The position numbers were made by a program, and so were the translations under genes. Shown here one piece after another: positions 1-6,310 of a stretch of 11,198 bases of DNA (positions within the stretch are counted from its first letter, which is position 1; each line of letters starts with the position of its first letter). Origin of the DNA: Halolactibacillus sp051746745. Its GTDB lineage: Bacteria; Bacillota; Bacilli; Bacillales; Amphibacillaceae. The stretch is taken from contig JBNJFJ010000062.1 of assembly GCA_051746745.1 (NCBI GenBank), forward strand, positions 1 through 11,198, in the 5' to 3' direction. Under the pieces are notes generated by a model. The model was not told where the DNA came from, searched no databases, and worked only from the letters and a program-made list of their open reading frames with translations.

Positions 1-158
1 GGAAGGCATTCGCTTATTAGTAAGTGCCTAATAAAAATATAAACTCTTGGAACAAGAGGGTTAGCTTGGTCAATTTCGTCAGCTACCAAAAGTGACGATG
101 ACCCAAGAAGTCCCCACTTCAAGCAACCCGTAAGGGTGGTAAGTGGTGGGTAGTTCAC
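1..158 (+). mobile_element. Right end of an IS200/IS605 (IS1341)-type insertion sequence inside sigK
   Basis: Seen: sigK homology stops abruptly near position 159, and the sequence to its left has the layout of an IS200/IS605 right end: a reading frame ending at 31, then nested stem-loops, then a subterminal hairpin (CCACTT 114-119 with AAGTGG 141-146; inner ACCC 126-129 with GGGT 134-137 closed by a GUAA tetraloop), ending GTAGTTCAC at 158. Known: such elements have no inverted terminal repeats; they carry subterminal hairpins, insert as single-stranded DNA 3' of a short target, and leave no target duplication. Inference: the element lies mostly left of the window, reads rightward, and its boundary is at or within a few bases of 158. 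Whether tnpA is also present cannot be seen. Confidence 0.75.
2..31 (+). CDS. tnpB: TnpB-like RNA-guided nuclease, last nine codons only (partial)
   Basis: The frame starting at 2 reads EGIRLLVSA and stops at TAA 29-31. This resembles the usual C-terminal tail of IS605/IS1341 TnpB proteins, which often end in N-[IL]-x-x-EG-[IL]-R-L-L followed by a few residues. The stop is followed immediately by the structured right end, as expected for a tnpB whose 3' end overlaps its guide RNA. The catalytic RuvC and zinc-finger parts are outside the window, so activity cannot be judged. The call rests on a very short peptide plus context; a different accessory protein is possible. Confidence 0.55.
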   Translation, partial: EGIRLLVSA

Positions 159-174
159 TGAGGTCATTATTCTG
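32..174 (+). ncRNA. Candidate omega RNA (reRNA) of the TnpB element with its guide in sigK
   Basis: The stretch folds on paper into consecutive stem-loops: CTCTTG (44-49) with CAAGAG (53-58); CTTGGTCA (65-72) with TGACCCAAG (99-107), one base bulged, enclosing CGTCA (77-81) with TGACG (93-97); and the terminal hairpin at 114-146 with an inner GUAA tetraloop. Known: TnpB partners with an RNA made from the right end of its own IS, and about 16 nt of flanking DNA just past the IS end serve as guide. Inference: the guide here is 159-174, TGAGGTCATTATTCTG, which is the antisense strand of sigK codons. The 5' end is unknown and may lie within tnpB; boundaries are approximate. Confidence 0.55.
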
Positions 175-657
175 TTGGATTTGTTCATCAAGGTCGATTG
201 ATGGGGAAGTTAATACGTCGAGTAACGCAATCGCATGACCATCTTTATCATGTCCGATAGGTTCCTCTAATGATGTTTCTTTCGAACGCTTCTTTTGTTG
301 TCTAAAGTACATTAAAATTTCATTTTCAATACATCGAGCAGCGTAAGTAGCGAGTTTTGTTCCTTTATTTGGATGGAACGTATCAATTGCCTTTATTAAG
401 CCGATAATCCCAATCGAAATAAGGTCATCTTGATTTGCTTGTTTTTTTTCATACTTTTTCACAAGATGAGCAACTAACCGAAGGTTGTGTTCAATCAATT
501 GATCACGCGCGGCTTCATCACCTGCGAGTAATTGATCAATAAACTTTGCTTCCTCATCTTTTGTTAACGGTTGGGGAAACGTTTGATGTTTGACGTACGT
601 GACAAATAAGAAGCTATTGTTCAAAAGGAAGTGAAGAAGAAATAACCAAGTTGACAA
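79..657 (-). pseudogene. sigK: RNA polymerase sporulation sigma factor SigK, N-terminal part, interrupted by an IS
   Basis: Sigma-K directs late mother-cell gene expression during sporulation. Counting from the TTG at 657, residues 1-20 form a hydrophobic pro-sequence (STWLFLLHFLL...), which in the family is removed by the intramembrane protease SpoIVFB; residue 21 begins YVKHQTFPQPL, the typical mature start. Region 2 is clear: IEHNLRLVAHLVKKYE, DDLISIGIIGLIKAID and GTKLATYAARCIENEI, followed by region 3 (EEPIGHDKDGHAIALLDVL). Homology ends near QIQQNNDLS (about position 159); the last 23 or so codons come from the insertion sequence, so most of region 3 and all of region 4 (promoter -35 recognition) are missing. 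I prefer TTG 657 because GGTGGTG (664-670) sits 6 nt before it and gives a 20-residue pro-sequence; the ATG at 672 has no Shine-Dalgarno. Downstream sigK, if present, lies left of the window. Unless the element is precisely excised, this is a dead gene. Confidence 0.85.
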
Positions 658-685
658 TGCAATCACCACCATTTTCGTTATAATA

Positions 686-714
686 TAACGTATGACAAAA
701 AGGTGAAATTATGC
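686..714 (-). promoter_or_regulatory. Candidate sigma-E/sigma-K-type promoter of sigK
   Basis: On the minus strand CATACGTTA (plus 686-694) fits the -10 elements of the mother-cell sigma factors (CATACA-x-T for sigma-E, CATA-x-x-x-TA for sigma-K), with GCATAATT (plus 707-714) as an upstream -35-like element. The start of transcription would fall near 679, leaving just enough leader for the GGTGGTG ribosome site and the TTG start at 657. In B. subtilis sigK is transcribed by sigma-E with SpoIIID and later by sigma-K itself. The -35-like element overlaps the stop codon of sda. Confidence 0.5.
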
Positions 715-852
715 GGAAGGCTTTTTTTCTTTGAGAATCAGTTGGCGTTTTTGAATTTCCTGATGAAGTAAAAAGATAAACCGTTTATCTAAAGAGAGTT
801 CGGCCGCTGTTTTCAGTGTCGTGAGGAGTAGTTCATTTGTTAGTGTGTCCAT
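709..852 (-). CDS. sda: Sporulation inhibitor Sda (checkpoint histidine kinase inhibitor)
   Basis: This 47-residue ORF starts at ATG 850-852 after a good ribosome site (AAAGGAA) and stops at TAA. The protein MDTLTNELLL...LSLDKRFIFLLHQEIQKR matches the Sda pattern: an N-terminal L-[ST]-[DN]-ELL, then two short helices ending in E-I-x-[KR]-R, at the usual family length of about 46-52. Known: Sda binds the dimerisation domain of sporulation kinases such as KinA and blocks phosphate flow to Spo0A when DNA replication is perturbed or newly started. Context agrees: in B. subtilis sda also lies next to yqeG, is expressed divergently, and is controlled by DnaA; DnaA-box-like sites lie just upstream here. 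The sequence looks intact. Confidence 0.9.
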   Translation of the reverse strand: MDTLTNELLLTTLKTAAELSLDKRFIFLLHQEIQKRQLILKEKKPSA

Positions 853-883
853 TGTATTCGTTCCTTTCTACTATGATACTCAT

Positions 884-912
884 ACTCTATCAAATGACTT
901 TTGTTTTGACAA
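884..912 (-). promoter_or_regulatory. Sigma-A promoter of sda
   Basis: On the minus strand TTGTCA (plus 907-912) and TAGAGT (plus 884-889) are separated by 17 nt, a good vegetative promoter shape. Transcription would begin near 877, about 25 nt before the sda start. Two DnaA-box-like 9-mers at 936-944 and 947-955 lie just upstream of the -35. Confidence 0.6.
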
Positions 913-935
913 GAAACAGAAAAGTGTTGAAAACT

Positions 936-1142
936 TGTAGATAAACTGTGGGTAAATACGTCGAATGCCGAAAAAAAGTGGAATCATGAGGGTTAATTAA
1001 GCGGATAGCTGTTGATAAAGTTATCCACAGCGAAAAAAAGAAAGAGATTTGTCGAACGGTTTTTGTCATGTTATGATAAAATAATGTCAGTTTGACGAGC
1101 CTTTACTTGAAAAATGCACAAAAAAATAAAATGAGTGGATAA
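936..1142. promoter_or_regulatory. Cluster of DnaA-box-like sites between sda and yqeG
   Basis: One 9-mer is a perfect DnaA box: TTATCCACA at 1021-1029. Four more match TGTGGATAA with one mismatch: TGTAGATAA 936-944, TGTGGGTAA 947-955, TGTTGATAA 1010-1018 and AGTGGATAA 1134-1142. Known: in B. subtilis the sda/yqeG region is one of the chromosomal DnaA-box clusters bound by DnaA outside oriC; it couples sda expression to replication initiation and also titrates DnaA. The divergent sda and yqeG promoters are interleaved with the sites, so either side could be controlled. Confidence 0.75.
1049..1077 (+). promoter_or_regulatory. Sigma-A promoter of the yqeG operon
   Basis: TTGTCG (1049-1054) and TATGAT (1072-1077) are separated by exactly 17 nt. 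Transcription would start near 1084, leaving a leader of about 75 nt that contains a DnaA-box-like 9-mer at 1134-1142. The promoter lies 20 nt downstream of the perfect DnaA box. Confidence 0.6.
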
Positions 1143-1160
1143 AAATACTGAGGTGAGACT

Positions 1161-1685
1161 GTGTTAAAAAAATTTTTACCCGATCAACATGTAACAGATA
1201 TTTTTGAAATCACGCCCGCATCACTAAAAGCCAAAAACATTAAAGGTATCATTACCGACCTAGATAATACACTTGTTGCGTGGAATGAACCGAATGCAAC
1301 AGAGGCCATAAGAGAATGGTTTAATCAAATGGCTGAGAACGGTATTAAAGTCAGTGTGGTGTCTAATAATGATAGAAAAAGAGTCAAACACTTTACAACC
1401 CCGTTAAACCGCCCCTATATTCATCGGGCAAATAAGCCTTTAAAGGGTGCTTTTTATAAATCATTAAAAGCGATGCAATTAAAAAAAGAGGAAGTGGTGG
1501 TCATTGGCGACCAAATTATGACCGATATTTTGGGTGGTAATCGGGCCGGCTTCCACACGATTTTAGTCGTGCCAATTCTTCAAACAGACGATAAAGCAAC
1601 AAAATTCAATCGTAAGATTGAACGGTACATTTTAAATAAATTAGAGAAAAGGGGTTGGATTGAATGGCAAGGGAAGAAAAATTAA
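1161..1685 (+). CDS. yqeG: YqeG family HAD IIIA-type phosphatase
   Basis: Haloacid dehalogenase superfamily phosphohydrolase, 174 residues, the usual family length. HAD motif I is DLDNT at 33-37 (nucleophile Asp33, acid/base Asp35), motif II is in VSVVSNN (64-70), a lysine in NKPLKG (91-96) fits motif III, and motif IV is GDQIMTD (116-122). The physiological substrate is not well established; family members are annotated as cytosolic acid-type phosphatases, and a phosphatidylglycerophosphatase-like role has been suggested for relatives. The start is GTG, supported by GAGGTGA eight bases upstream. It is the first gene of the yqe operon, and its 3' end overlaps yqeH by 22 nt, implying translational coupling. 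Confidence 0.9.
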   Translation: MLKKFLPDQHVTDIFEITPASLKAKNIKGIITDLDNTLVAWNEPNATEAIREWFNQMAENGIKVSVVSNNDRKRVKHFTTPLNRPYIHRANKPLKGAFYKSLKAMQLKKEEVVVIGDQIMTDILGGNRAGFHTILVVPILQTDDKATKFNRKIERYILNKLEKRGWIEWQGKKN

Positions 1686-2773
1686 CCTGTCAAGGTTGTG
1701 GGGTCTCTATCCAAACAGAAAATAAGGACAAGCCAGGCTTTGTTCCGCAATCCGCATTAGAAAATGAAGAAATTATTTGTCAGCGTTGCTTTCGATTAAA
1801 GCACTACAATGAAGTCCAAGATGTCGGTTACTCAGATGGTGACTTTTTAAAGATGATCAGTCAGATTGCTGACACAAAAAGTTTAGTCGTGAAGATTGTT
1901 GATGTGTTTGATTTTAACGGGAGCTTTATTAAAAGTTTACATCGACTCACCGGTAACAACCCGATTATTCTTGTTGGCAATAAAATTGATTTATTGCCAA
2001 AATCAACGAATTTAAATCGGTTAAAACAATGGATGAAAAAATCGGCCAAAGACTATGGTTTAACCGTACAAGATGTCTTTTTAGTGTCGTCTAAAACAGG
2101 TAAGGGATTTGATGAGGTTAAAGCGAATATGAACGCTTATAGACAAGGGAAAGATGTCTATGTCGTCGGTTGTACGAATGTGGGTAAGTCAACCTTCATC
2201 AATTACTTGATCAATGAGTCGACGGGTACGAAAGAAGCGATTACGACGTCTTACTTCCCAGGAACGACGTTAGGGTTTATCGATATTCCATTAGATAACC
2301 ACGCGAGTCTATACGATACGCCGGGTGTCATTAACCGACAACAGCTCACGCACTATTTATCGAAACAAGACATTAAGACAATTACCCCAACCAAAGAGAT
2401 CAAACCACGTGTGTATCAAATCAATGATAAGCAAACATTGTTTGTGGGGGGATTAATCCGAATTGACTTTATTAAAGGTGAGCGTCAACCGTTCGTGTTA
2501 TATTTTGCGAATGCCCTTGATATTCACCGGACAAAGTTAGAGAAAGCCGATCAATTGTATGTCGATCATCTCGGTGGGATGTTACAACCGCCAAGTGAAA
2601 GTTCAAAAGCTGAATACCCACCGCTACAAGAACGCACCTTTAAAATTACGGATGAGAAGACAGACATTGTGTTACCTGGTTTAGGGTGGATTACACTTTC
2701 TGGCGAACCGGCGACGATTGCGGTCTCTTCTCCAAGCGATGTTCCCGTCAGTGTCCGTCCAGCGATTATTTAA
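1664..2773 (+). CDS. yqeH: Ribosome biogenesis GTPase YqeH
   Basis: Circularly permuted GTPase required for assembly of the 30S ribosomal subunit. An N-terminal zinc finger uses Cys9, Cys12, Cys39 and Cys42 (CQGC...CQRC). The GTPase motifs occur in permuted order: G4 NKID (106-109), G5 SSK (142-144), G1 GCTNVGKST (169-177), G2 TT (201-202), G3 DTPG (218-221). A C-terminal domain of about 150 residues with TRAP-like fold follows. Length 369 compares with about 366 in B. subtilis. ATG 1664 is preceded by AAAAGGGG at suitable distance and lies within the end of yqeG; aroE follows with no gap after the stop. All diagnostic residues are present. Confidence 0.95.
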   Translation: MAREEKLTCQGCGVSIQTENKDKPGFVPQSALENEEIICQRCFRLKHYNEVQDVGYSDGDFLKMISQIADTKSLVVKIVDVFDFNGSFIKSLHRLTGNNPIILVGNKIDLLPKSTNLNRLKQWMKKSAKDYGLTVQDVFLVSSKTGKGFDEVKANMNAYRQGKDVYVVGCTNVGKSTFINYLINESTGTKEAITTSYFPGTTLGFIDIPLDNHASLYDTPGVINRQQLTHYLSKQDIKTITPTKEIKPRVYQINDKQTLFVGGLIRIDFIKGERQPFVLYFANALDIHRTKLEKADQLYVDHLGGMLQPPSESSKAEYPPLQERTFKITDEKTDIVLPGLGWITLSGEPATIAVSSPSDVPVSVRPAII

Positions 2774-2785
2774 GTGGGTGATAAG

Positions 2786-3616
2786 ATGCGATTTTTCTTA
2801 ATTGGCTATCCACTCGGTCACTCGATGTCGCCATTTTTACATGGCATGTTTCTCGATCAAATAAAAGAGCATGGGACATACGAATTGAAAGAATTGGCAC
2901 CAGACGATTTTAGTGATCAAATCCATGCATTAAAACTATCGGATTACTTAGGGTTTAATATTACGATTCCATATAAAGTCGACATTATCCCTTTTTTAGA
3001 TGCGATTGACCCACAAGCAAAAGCGATTGGAGCGGTCAACACTGTTGTCATTAAGAATGGTCATTGGACCGGATATAACACAGATGGAGAAGGTTATGTT
3101 CAGTCGTTAAAGTATCATTACCCGCATCTGTTTCAACCATCCAGTCGGTTGTTAGTTTTAGGGGCCGGTGGGGCAAGCCGAGGGATTGTCCATGCGTTAA
3201 ATAATGAAACGTGTGCAGCGATTACGATCAGTAATCGGACAGTGGAAAAAGCAGAGGCCATTCTTAAATCATTGCCACCAAAAAAACTGTATCAAGCCAT
3301 CAGTTTTAGTGAGGCCGAAGCGACACTTGACCAATATGATGCCATTATTAATACAACGTCACTCGGCATGGAACCAAATGTTAAGGCGCAAGCGATTCAT
3401 TTGGACCGGTTAAAGCGGGGAACTGTTGTCAGTGATATTGTCTATAAACCATTTATGACGGCCTTATTGAGAGAAGCAAAGTCAAAAGGTGCCTCCATTC
3501 ACCATGGACACGAAATGCTTGTCTATCAAGCGGCTTTAGCTTTCAAACTTTGGACTGGCTACGACGTCGATGCACGCCCGGTCATTGAGGCGTTTGAAGC
3601 GAAATTAAAACAATAA
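2786..3616 (+). CDS. aroE: Shikimate dehydrogenase (NADP+)
   Basis: Reduces 3-dehydroshikimate to shikimate in aromatic amino acid synthesis. The N-terminal substrate domain has GYPLGHSMSP (7-16), the catalytic lysine in ITIPYK (Lys64) and the catalytic aspartate in YNTDGEG (Asp100). The Rossmann domain has GAGGASRG (126-133) and NRT (150-152), the latter suiting NADP. The C-terminal helix region contains YQAALAFKLWTG. I chose ATG 2786 (276 residues) because GTGGGTG precedes it by a few bases and the protein then starts like its relatives (M-x-x-F-LIG-x-P). An in-frame GTG at 2774 directly after the yqeH stop would add four residues but has no ribosome site of its own. The stop overlaps an ATG at 3616. 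Confidence 0.95.
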   Translation: MRFFLIGYPLGHSMSPFLHGMFLDQIKEHGTYELKELAPDDFSDQIHALKLSDYLGFNITIPYKVDIIPFLDAIDPQAKAIGAVNTVVIKNGHWTGYNTDGEGYVQSLKYHYPHLFQPSSRLLVLGAGGASRGIVHALNNETCAAITISNRTVEKAEAILKSLPPKKLYQAISFSEAEATLDQYDAIINTTSLGMEPNVKAQAIHLDRLKRGTVVSDIVYKPFMTALLREAKSKGASIHHGHEMLVYQAALAFKLWTGYDVDARPVIEAFEAKLKQ

Positions 3617-3633
3617 TGAAACGAGGGAATACG

Positions 3634-3924
3634 ATGTTAACAGGAAAACAAAAACGATTTTTACGATCAGAAGCGCACCACTTACGTCCGATTTTTCAAG
3701 TAGGAAAAGAAGGGGTTAATGAGAATATGATTACGACCATTAACGAGGCGCTTGAAAAACGGGAATTAATAAAAGTGGCTGTCTTACAAAATTGCTTAGA
3801 AGAAACCGATGAAGTGGCAGCAGCTTTAGTTGAAGGTACAGAGAGTGAACTCGTCCAAGTTATTGGTCACACGATTGTGCTCTATAAACCTTCAATAGAA
3901 AATAAAACGATTCAATTACCTTAA
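3634..3924 (+). CDS. yhbY: YhbY/YqeI family CRM-domain RNA-binding protein
   Basis: Small RNA-binding protein of the CRM domain family, associated with pre-50S ribosomal particles; 96 residues, almost the whole of which is the CRM domain. The conserved loop is VGKEGV (23-28) and the start MLTGKQKRFLRSEAHHLRPI is typical. ATG 3634 is chosen because GAGGG lies six bases upstream; the in-frame ATG at 3616, which overlaps the aroE stop, would add MKRGNT, not found in relatives and without a ribosome site. Its position between aroE and nadD is the same as in B. subtilis (yqeI). Together with yqeH and rsfS it gives this operon a ribosome-maturation theme. Confidence 0.93.
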   Translation: MLTGKQKRFLRSEAHHLRPIFQVGKEGVNENMITTINEALEKRELIKVAVLQNCLEETDEVAAALVEGTESELVQVIGHTIVLYKPSIENKTIQLP

Positions 3925-3933
3925 GGGATTGAT

Positions 3934-4500
3934 ATGATGAAGAAAATAGGTCTACTCGGCGGTACATTTGACCCGCCTCATATCGGGCATATGATTATTG
4001 CTGATGATTGTTTCGATGCATTGGAGCTAGATGAAGTCTGGTTTATTCCTTCACAGATTCCACCGCATAAAAATAAAGCGAATGTCTCTAGTGACAAGCG
4101 ATTGGACATGGTGATGCTAGCTACAGAAAATCGAACTCACTTTAAAGTGAAGGATTTTGAACTGACTCGAGAAGGGCGTTCCTATACGATTGATACGATG
4201 ACGATGATTAATGAAACTTATCCTGATTGTACCTTTTATTTTATTATTGGCGCCGATATGGTTGAATATTTGCCACACTGGCAGGCGATTGATGAGCTTG
4301 TGACGGCTGTTCAGTTTGTTGGGGTAAAAAGACCAGGGTTCAGGTTAGAAACTCCCTATCCTGTCTTGTTTGTCGATAGTCTAGAAATGGATGTTTCATC
4401 CTCTCGCATTAGAGAGAGGATTAAGACACATCGACCGTTTGAATATTTAATGCCAGAAACTGTGTATCACTATATAAAGGAGCACAAGTTATATGAATAA
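3934..4500 (+). CDS. nadD: Nicotinate-nucleotide adenylyltransferase
   Basis: Transfers AMP from ATP to nicotinate mononucleotide, giving deamido-NAD, an essential step of NAD synthesis. The nucleotidyltransferase fold is marked by GGTFDPPHIGHM (9-20), with the T/HxGH phosphate-binding site at His16-His19, and by SSSRIRE (155-161) near the C terminus. FYFIIGADM (101-109) is the typical central strand. Length 188 matches the B. subtilis enzyme (189). Two adjacent ATG codons (3934, 3937) are both usable after AAGGG at 3923-3927. The 3' end overlaps yqeK by 8 nt. Confidence 0.95.
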   Translation: MMKKIGLLGGTFDPPHIGHMIIADDCFDALELDEVWFIPSQIPPHKNKANVSSDKRLDMVMLATENRTHFKVKDFELTREGRSYTIDTMTMINETYPDCTFYFIIGADMVEYLPHWQAIDELVTAVQFVGVKRPGFRLETPYPVLFVDSLEMDVSSSRIRERIKTHRPFEYLMPETVYHYIKEHKLYE

Positions 4501-5056
4501 ACAACAGGCACTTAGCCTCGTTAAACCACATTTAACGGAGTCACGTTACCTTCATACAGAGCGTGTCGTTGAAACTGCCCTTGATTTAGCGGCACGGTTT
4601 CACGTTGATCCGGAACAAGCGATGCTGGCAAGTGCTTTTCATGATTATTGTAAATATCGAGCACTAGAGGATATGCGACAACTAATCGAGCAGCATGATC
4701 AGTTACCCAACCATTTATTAAATTTTCATCACGAACTATGGCACGGTCCAGTGGCGTCTATTTTAGTTGAGACGGAACTCGGCATTAAAGATGCCAACAT
4801 TCAGTCAGCTATTTATTGGCATACAACCGGTCATGCGAAGATGACAGATTTAGAAAAGATTGTTTATTTAGCTGACTATATTGAACCCGGTCGTGTTATT
4901 CCGGGTATTGATCATGTTAGACGGATAGCCACGTATGATTTAGACCAAGCGGTCTTTCTAGCGTGTAAAAACTCGATTGGTTTTCTCGTCAGTAAATCAC
5001 GCAAAGTATACCCGGAAACATTGAATTTATATAATGATTTAGTTGATAAAAATTAA
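4493..5056 (+). CDS. yqeK: YqeK, HD-domain symmetrical Ap4A hydrolase
   Basis: HD-superfamily metal-dependent hydrolase; members of the YqeK family cleave diadenosine tetraphosphate symmetrically into two ADP, helping to clear this stress alarmone. Metal ligands are visible: His21 (YLHTERV), His50-Asp51 (AFHDYCK), His84 (ELWHGPVA), His110 (YWHTTG) and Asp128 (YLADYIEPGR). Length 187 is normal. ATG 4493 lies within the end of nadD and is preceded by AAAGGAG. nadD and yqeK are neighbours, and even fused, in many Firmicutes, consistent with linked adenine nucleotide metabolism. Confidence 0.93.
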   Translation: MNKQQALSLVKPHLTESRYLHTERVVETALDLAARFHVDPEQAMLASAFHDYCKYRALEDMRQLIEQHDQLPNHLLNFHHELWHGPVASILVETELGIKDANIQSAIYWHTTGHAKMTDLEKIVYLADYIEPGRVIPGIDHVRRIATYDLDQAVFLACKNSIGFLVSKSRKVYPETLNLYNDLVDKN

Positions 5057-5083
5057 AACGAAGCATAATTAGGAGGGTTTTTT

Positions 5084-5440
5084 TTGGATAGTCAAACATT
5101 ATTAGAACGAGCAGCAACAGCGGCTGACGATAAACGCGCTGAAGATATTATTGGTCTAGATATGCGAGAATTAACAACTGTCGCGGATTATTACCTGATT
5201 TGTGATGGCTCAAATGAACGTCAAGTTCAAGCGATTGCTCGTGAAATCAAAGACCAAGCAGAAAAAAGTGGTGTGAACGTTAAGCGTCTTGAAGGATTTG
5301 ATAAGGCCCGTTGGATCCTTGTTGATTTAGGAGACGTCGTATGTCACGTCTTCCACCATGAAGAACGTAATTACTATAATTTAGAACGTCTTTGGGGAGA
5401 TGCACCGGTTCTTTCGTTGTCATCCAATACTGAGGCGTAG
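5084..5440 (+). CDS. rsfS: Ribosome silencing factor RsfS
   Basis: Binds ribosomal protein L14 (uL14) on the 50S subunit and blocks joining with 30S when nutrients are short. The 118-residue protein has the family signatures DDKRAEDIIGLDM (15-27), VADYYLICDGSNERQVQAIA (33-52), and the C-terminal block EGFDKARWILVDLGDVVCHV with HEERNYYNLERLWGD. The start is an unusual TTG at 5084, strongly supported by AGGAGGG at 5071-5077; the spacer is part of a run of eight T. No ATG is available in the conserved N terminus. The next gene starts two bases after the stop. Confidence 0.93.
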   Translation: MDSQTLLERAATAADDKRAEDIIGLDMRELTTVADYYLICDGSNERQVQAIAREIKDQAEKSGVNVKRLEGFDKARWILVDLGDVVCHVFHHEERNYYNLERLWGDAPVLSLSSNTEA

Positions 5441-5442
5441 CC

Positions 5443-6180
5443 ATGTCTTATCAACATTTAGCTGCACTTTATGATGAATTAATGCAAGATGCGCCTTATG
5501 ACGAATGGGTATCATTTACCGAGTCGATGCTTGAATCACCTGTTGAGGCGATTTTAGATGTCGGATGTGGGACAGGGCAAATCACACGTCGTTTGAGTCA
5601 AAAAGGTTTTCAGATGACGGGTGTCGATTTATCGGAAGCGATGCTAATAGAAGCAGCCAATGATTCGAGTGTTGAAACAAGTCGCATCCAGTGGGTGAAA
5701 CAAGATATGCGAGCATTAACAGGTTTTCATGATCAGCAACTGATTGTGAGTTATTGTGATGTCTTAAATTATATCACTGAAAAAGACGATGTATTAAAAA
5801 CATTTCAAGCCATTCATCATAGTCTTGCACCAGAGGGTCAGTTTATGTTTGATGTCCACAGTTTAGCGCATGTAGAAGCGATGAGTGATAACATTTATTC
5901 AGAAGTCCAGGATGACTATAGCTATATTTGGTTCTGTGACCAGGGCGATACAATAGGTGAAATGTTTCATGAGATGACTTTCTTTATAAAAGAAGGTGAC
6001 TGTTATCAGCGGTATGACGAGACGCACCATCAAAGAACGTACAGTATGGGAAGTTATATCGATTGGCTAAAACAAGTGGGCTTTAGTGATGTGAAAGTTT
6101 ATAAAGATTTTGAAACTGCTCCCATCACTTTAGCTGATGAACCAAACAGTGAACGACTCTTTTTTATCGCAAAAAAATAA
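5443..6180 (+). CDS. yqeM: YqeM, class I SAM-dependent methyltransferase
   Basis: Seven-strand methyltransferase of 245 residues. SAM-binding motif I is ILDVGCGTGQIT (37-48), the acidic residue ending strand 2 lies in MTGVDLSEAML (Asp61), and QDMRAL (about 88-93) fits the adenine-contacting motif. The C-terminal half is a mixed domain typical of YqeM. The methylated substrate is unknown. Its conserved position after rsfS and before comE is as in B. subtilis. Its ribosome site is weak (GAGG overlapping the end of rsfS), suggesting translation by coupling. A strong terminator follows within 30 nt, making it the last gene of the operon. Confidence 0.9.
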   Translation: MSYQHLAALYDELMQDAPYDEWVSFTESMLESPVEAILDVGCGTGQITRRLSQKGFQMTGVDLSEAMLIEAANDSSVETSRIQWVKQDMRALTGFHDQQLIVSYCDVLNYITEKDDVLKTFQAIHHSLAPEGQFMFDVHSLAHVEAMSDNIYSEVQDDYSYIWFCDQGDTIGEMFHEMTFFIKEGDCYQRYDETHHQRTYSMGSYIDWLKQVGFSDVKVYKDFETAPITLADEPNSERLFFIAKK

Positions 6181-6208
6181 TGTTTACCAATAGACGATGA
6201 TTTTTGCC

Positions 6209-6246
6209 AAAAAGGCGAGTGAAATGATATTTCACTCGTCTTTTTG
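6209..6246 (+). terminator. Rho-independent terminator of the yqeG-yqeM operon
   Basis: AAAAAG-g-CGAGTGAAA (6209-6224) pairs with TTTCACTCG-t-CTTTTT (6230-6245) around a five-base loop TGATA, giving a stem of about 16 pairs including one G-U and ending in a T run. It separates the yqe operon from comEA. Confidence 0.9.
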
Positions 6247-6275
6247 TTTATAGATTGCCATTTTTGAAATCTGTT

Positions 6276-6310
6276 ACTTCTTTTGATAGAGAAAGAAGTG
6301 TGTTATAAGT
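6276..6310 (+). promoter_or_regulatory. Possible comEA promoter with an overlapping perfect inverted repeat
   Basis: TTGATA (6283-6288) and TATAAG (6304-6309) make a sigma-A-like pair, with a spacer of only 15 nt. A perfect 8-bp inverted repeat, ACTTCTTT (6276-6283) and AAAGAAGT (6292-6299) with 8 bases between, overlaps the -35. In B. subtilis comEA is activated by ComK, whose site is a pair of AAAA-N5-TTTT boxes; I see no convincing pair here. The dyad could be an operator for a different regulator. Promoter assignment is tentative. Confidence 0.35.

Noticed and set aside
1..158. A skin-type prophage attachment site instead of an IS end
   Set aside because: The structured end, GUAA-capped hairpin and TnpB-like last codons fit an IS200/IS605 right end; no recombinase or att repeat is visible, though more of the element lies outside the window.
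1861..2049. Minus-strand ORF inside yqeH, and similar short ORFs inside aroE, comEA and comEC
   Set aside because: They are shadows of conserved genes on the other strand or frame, without ribosome sites or recognisable protein features.
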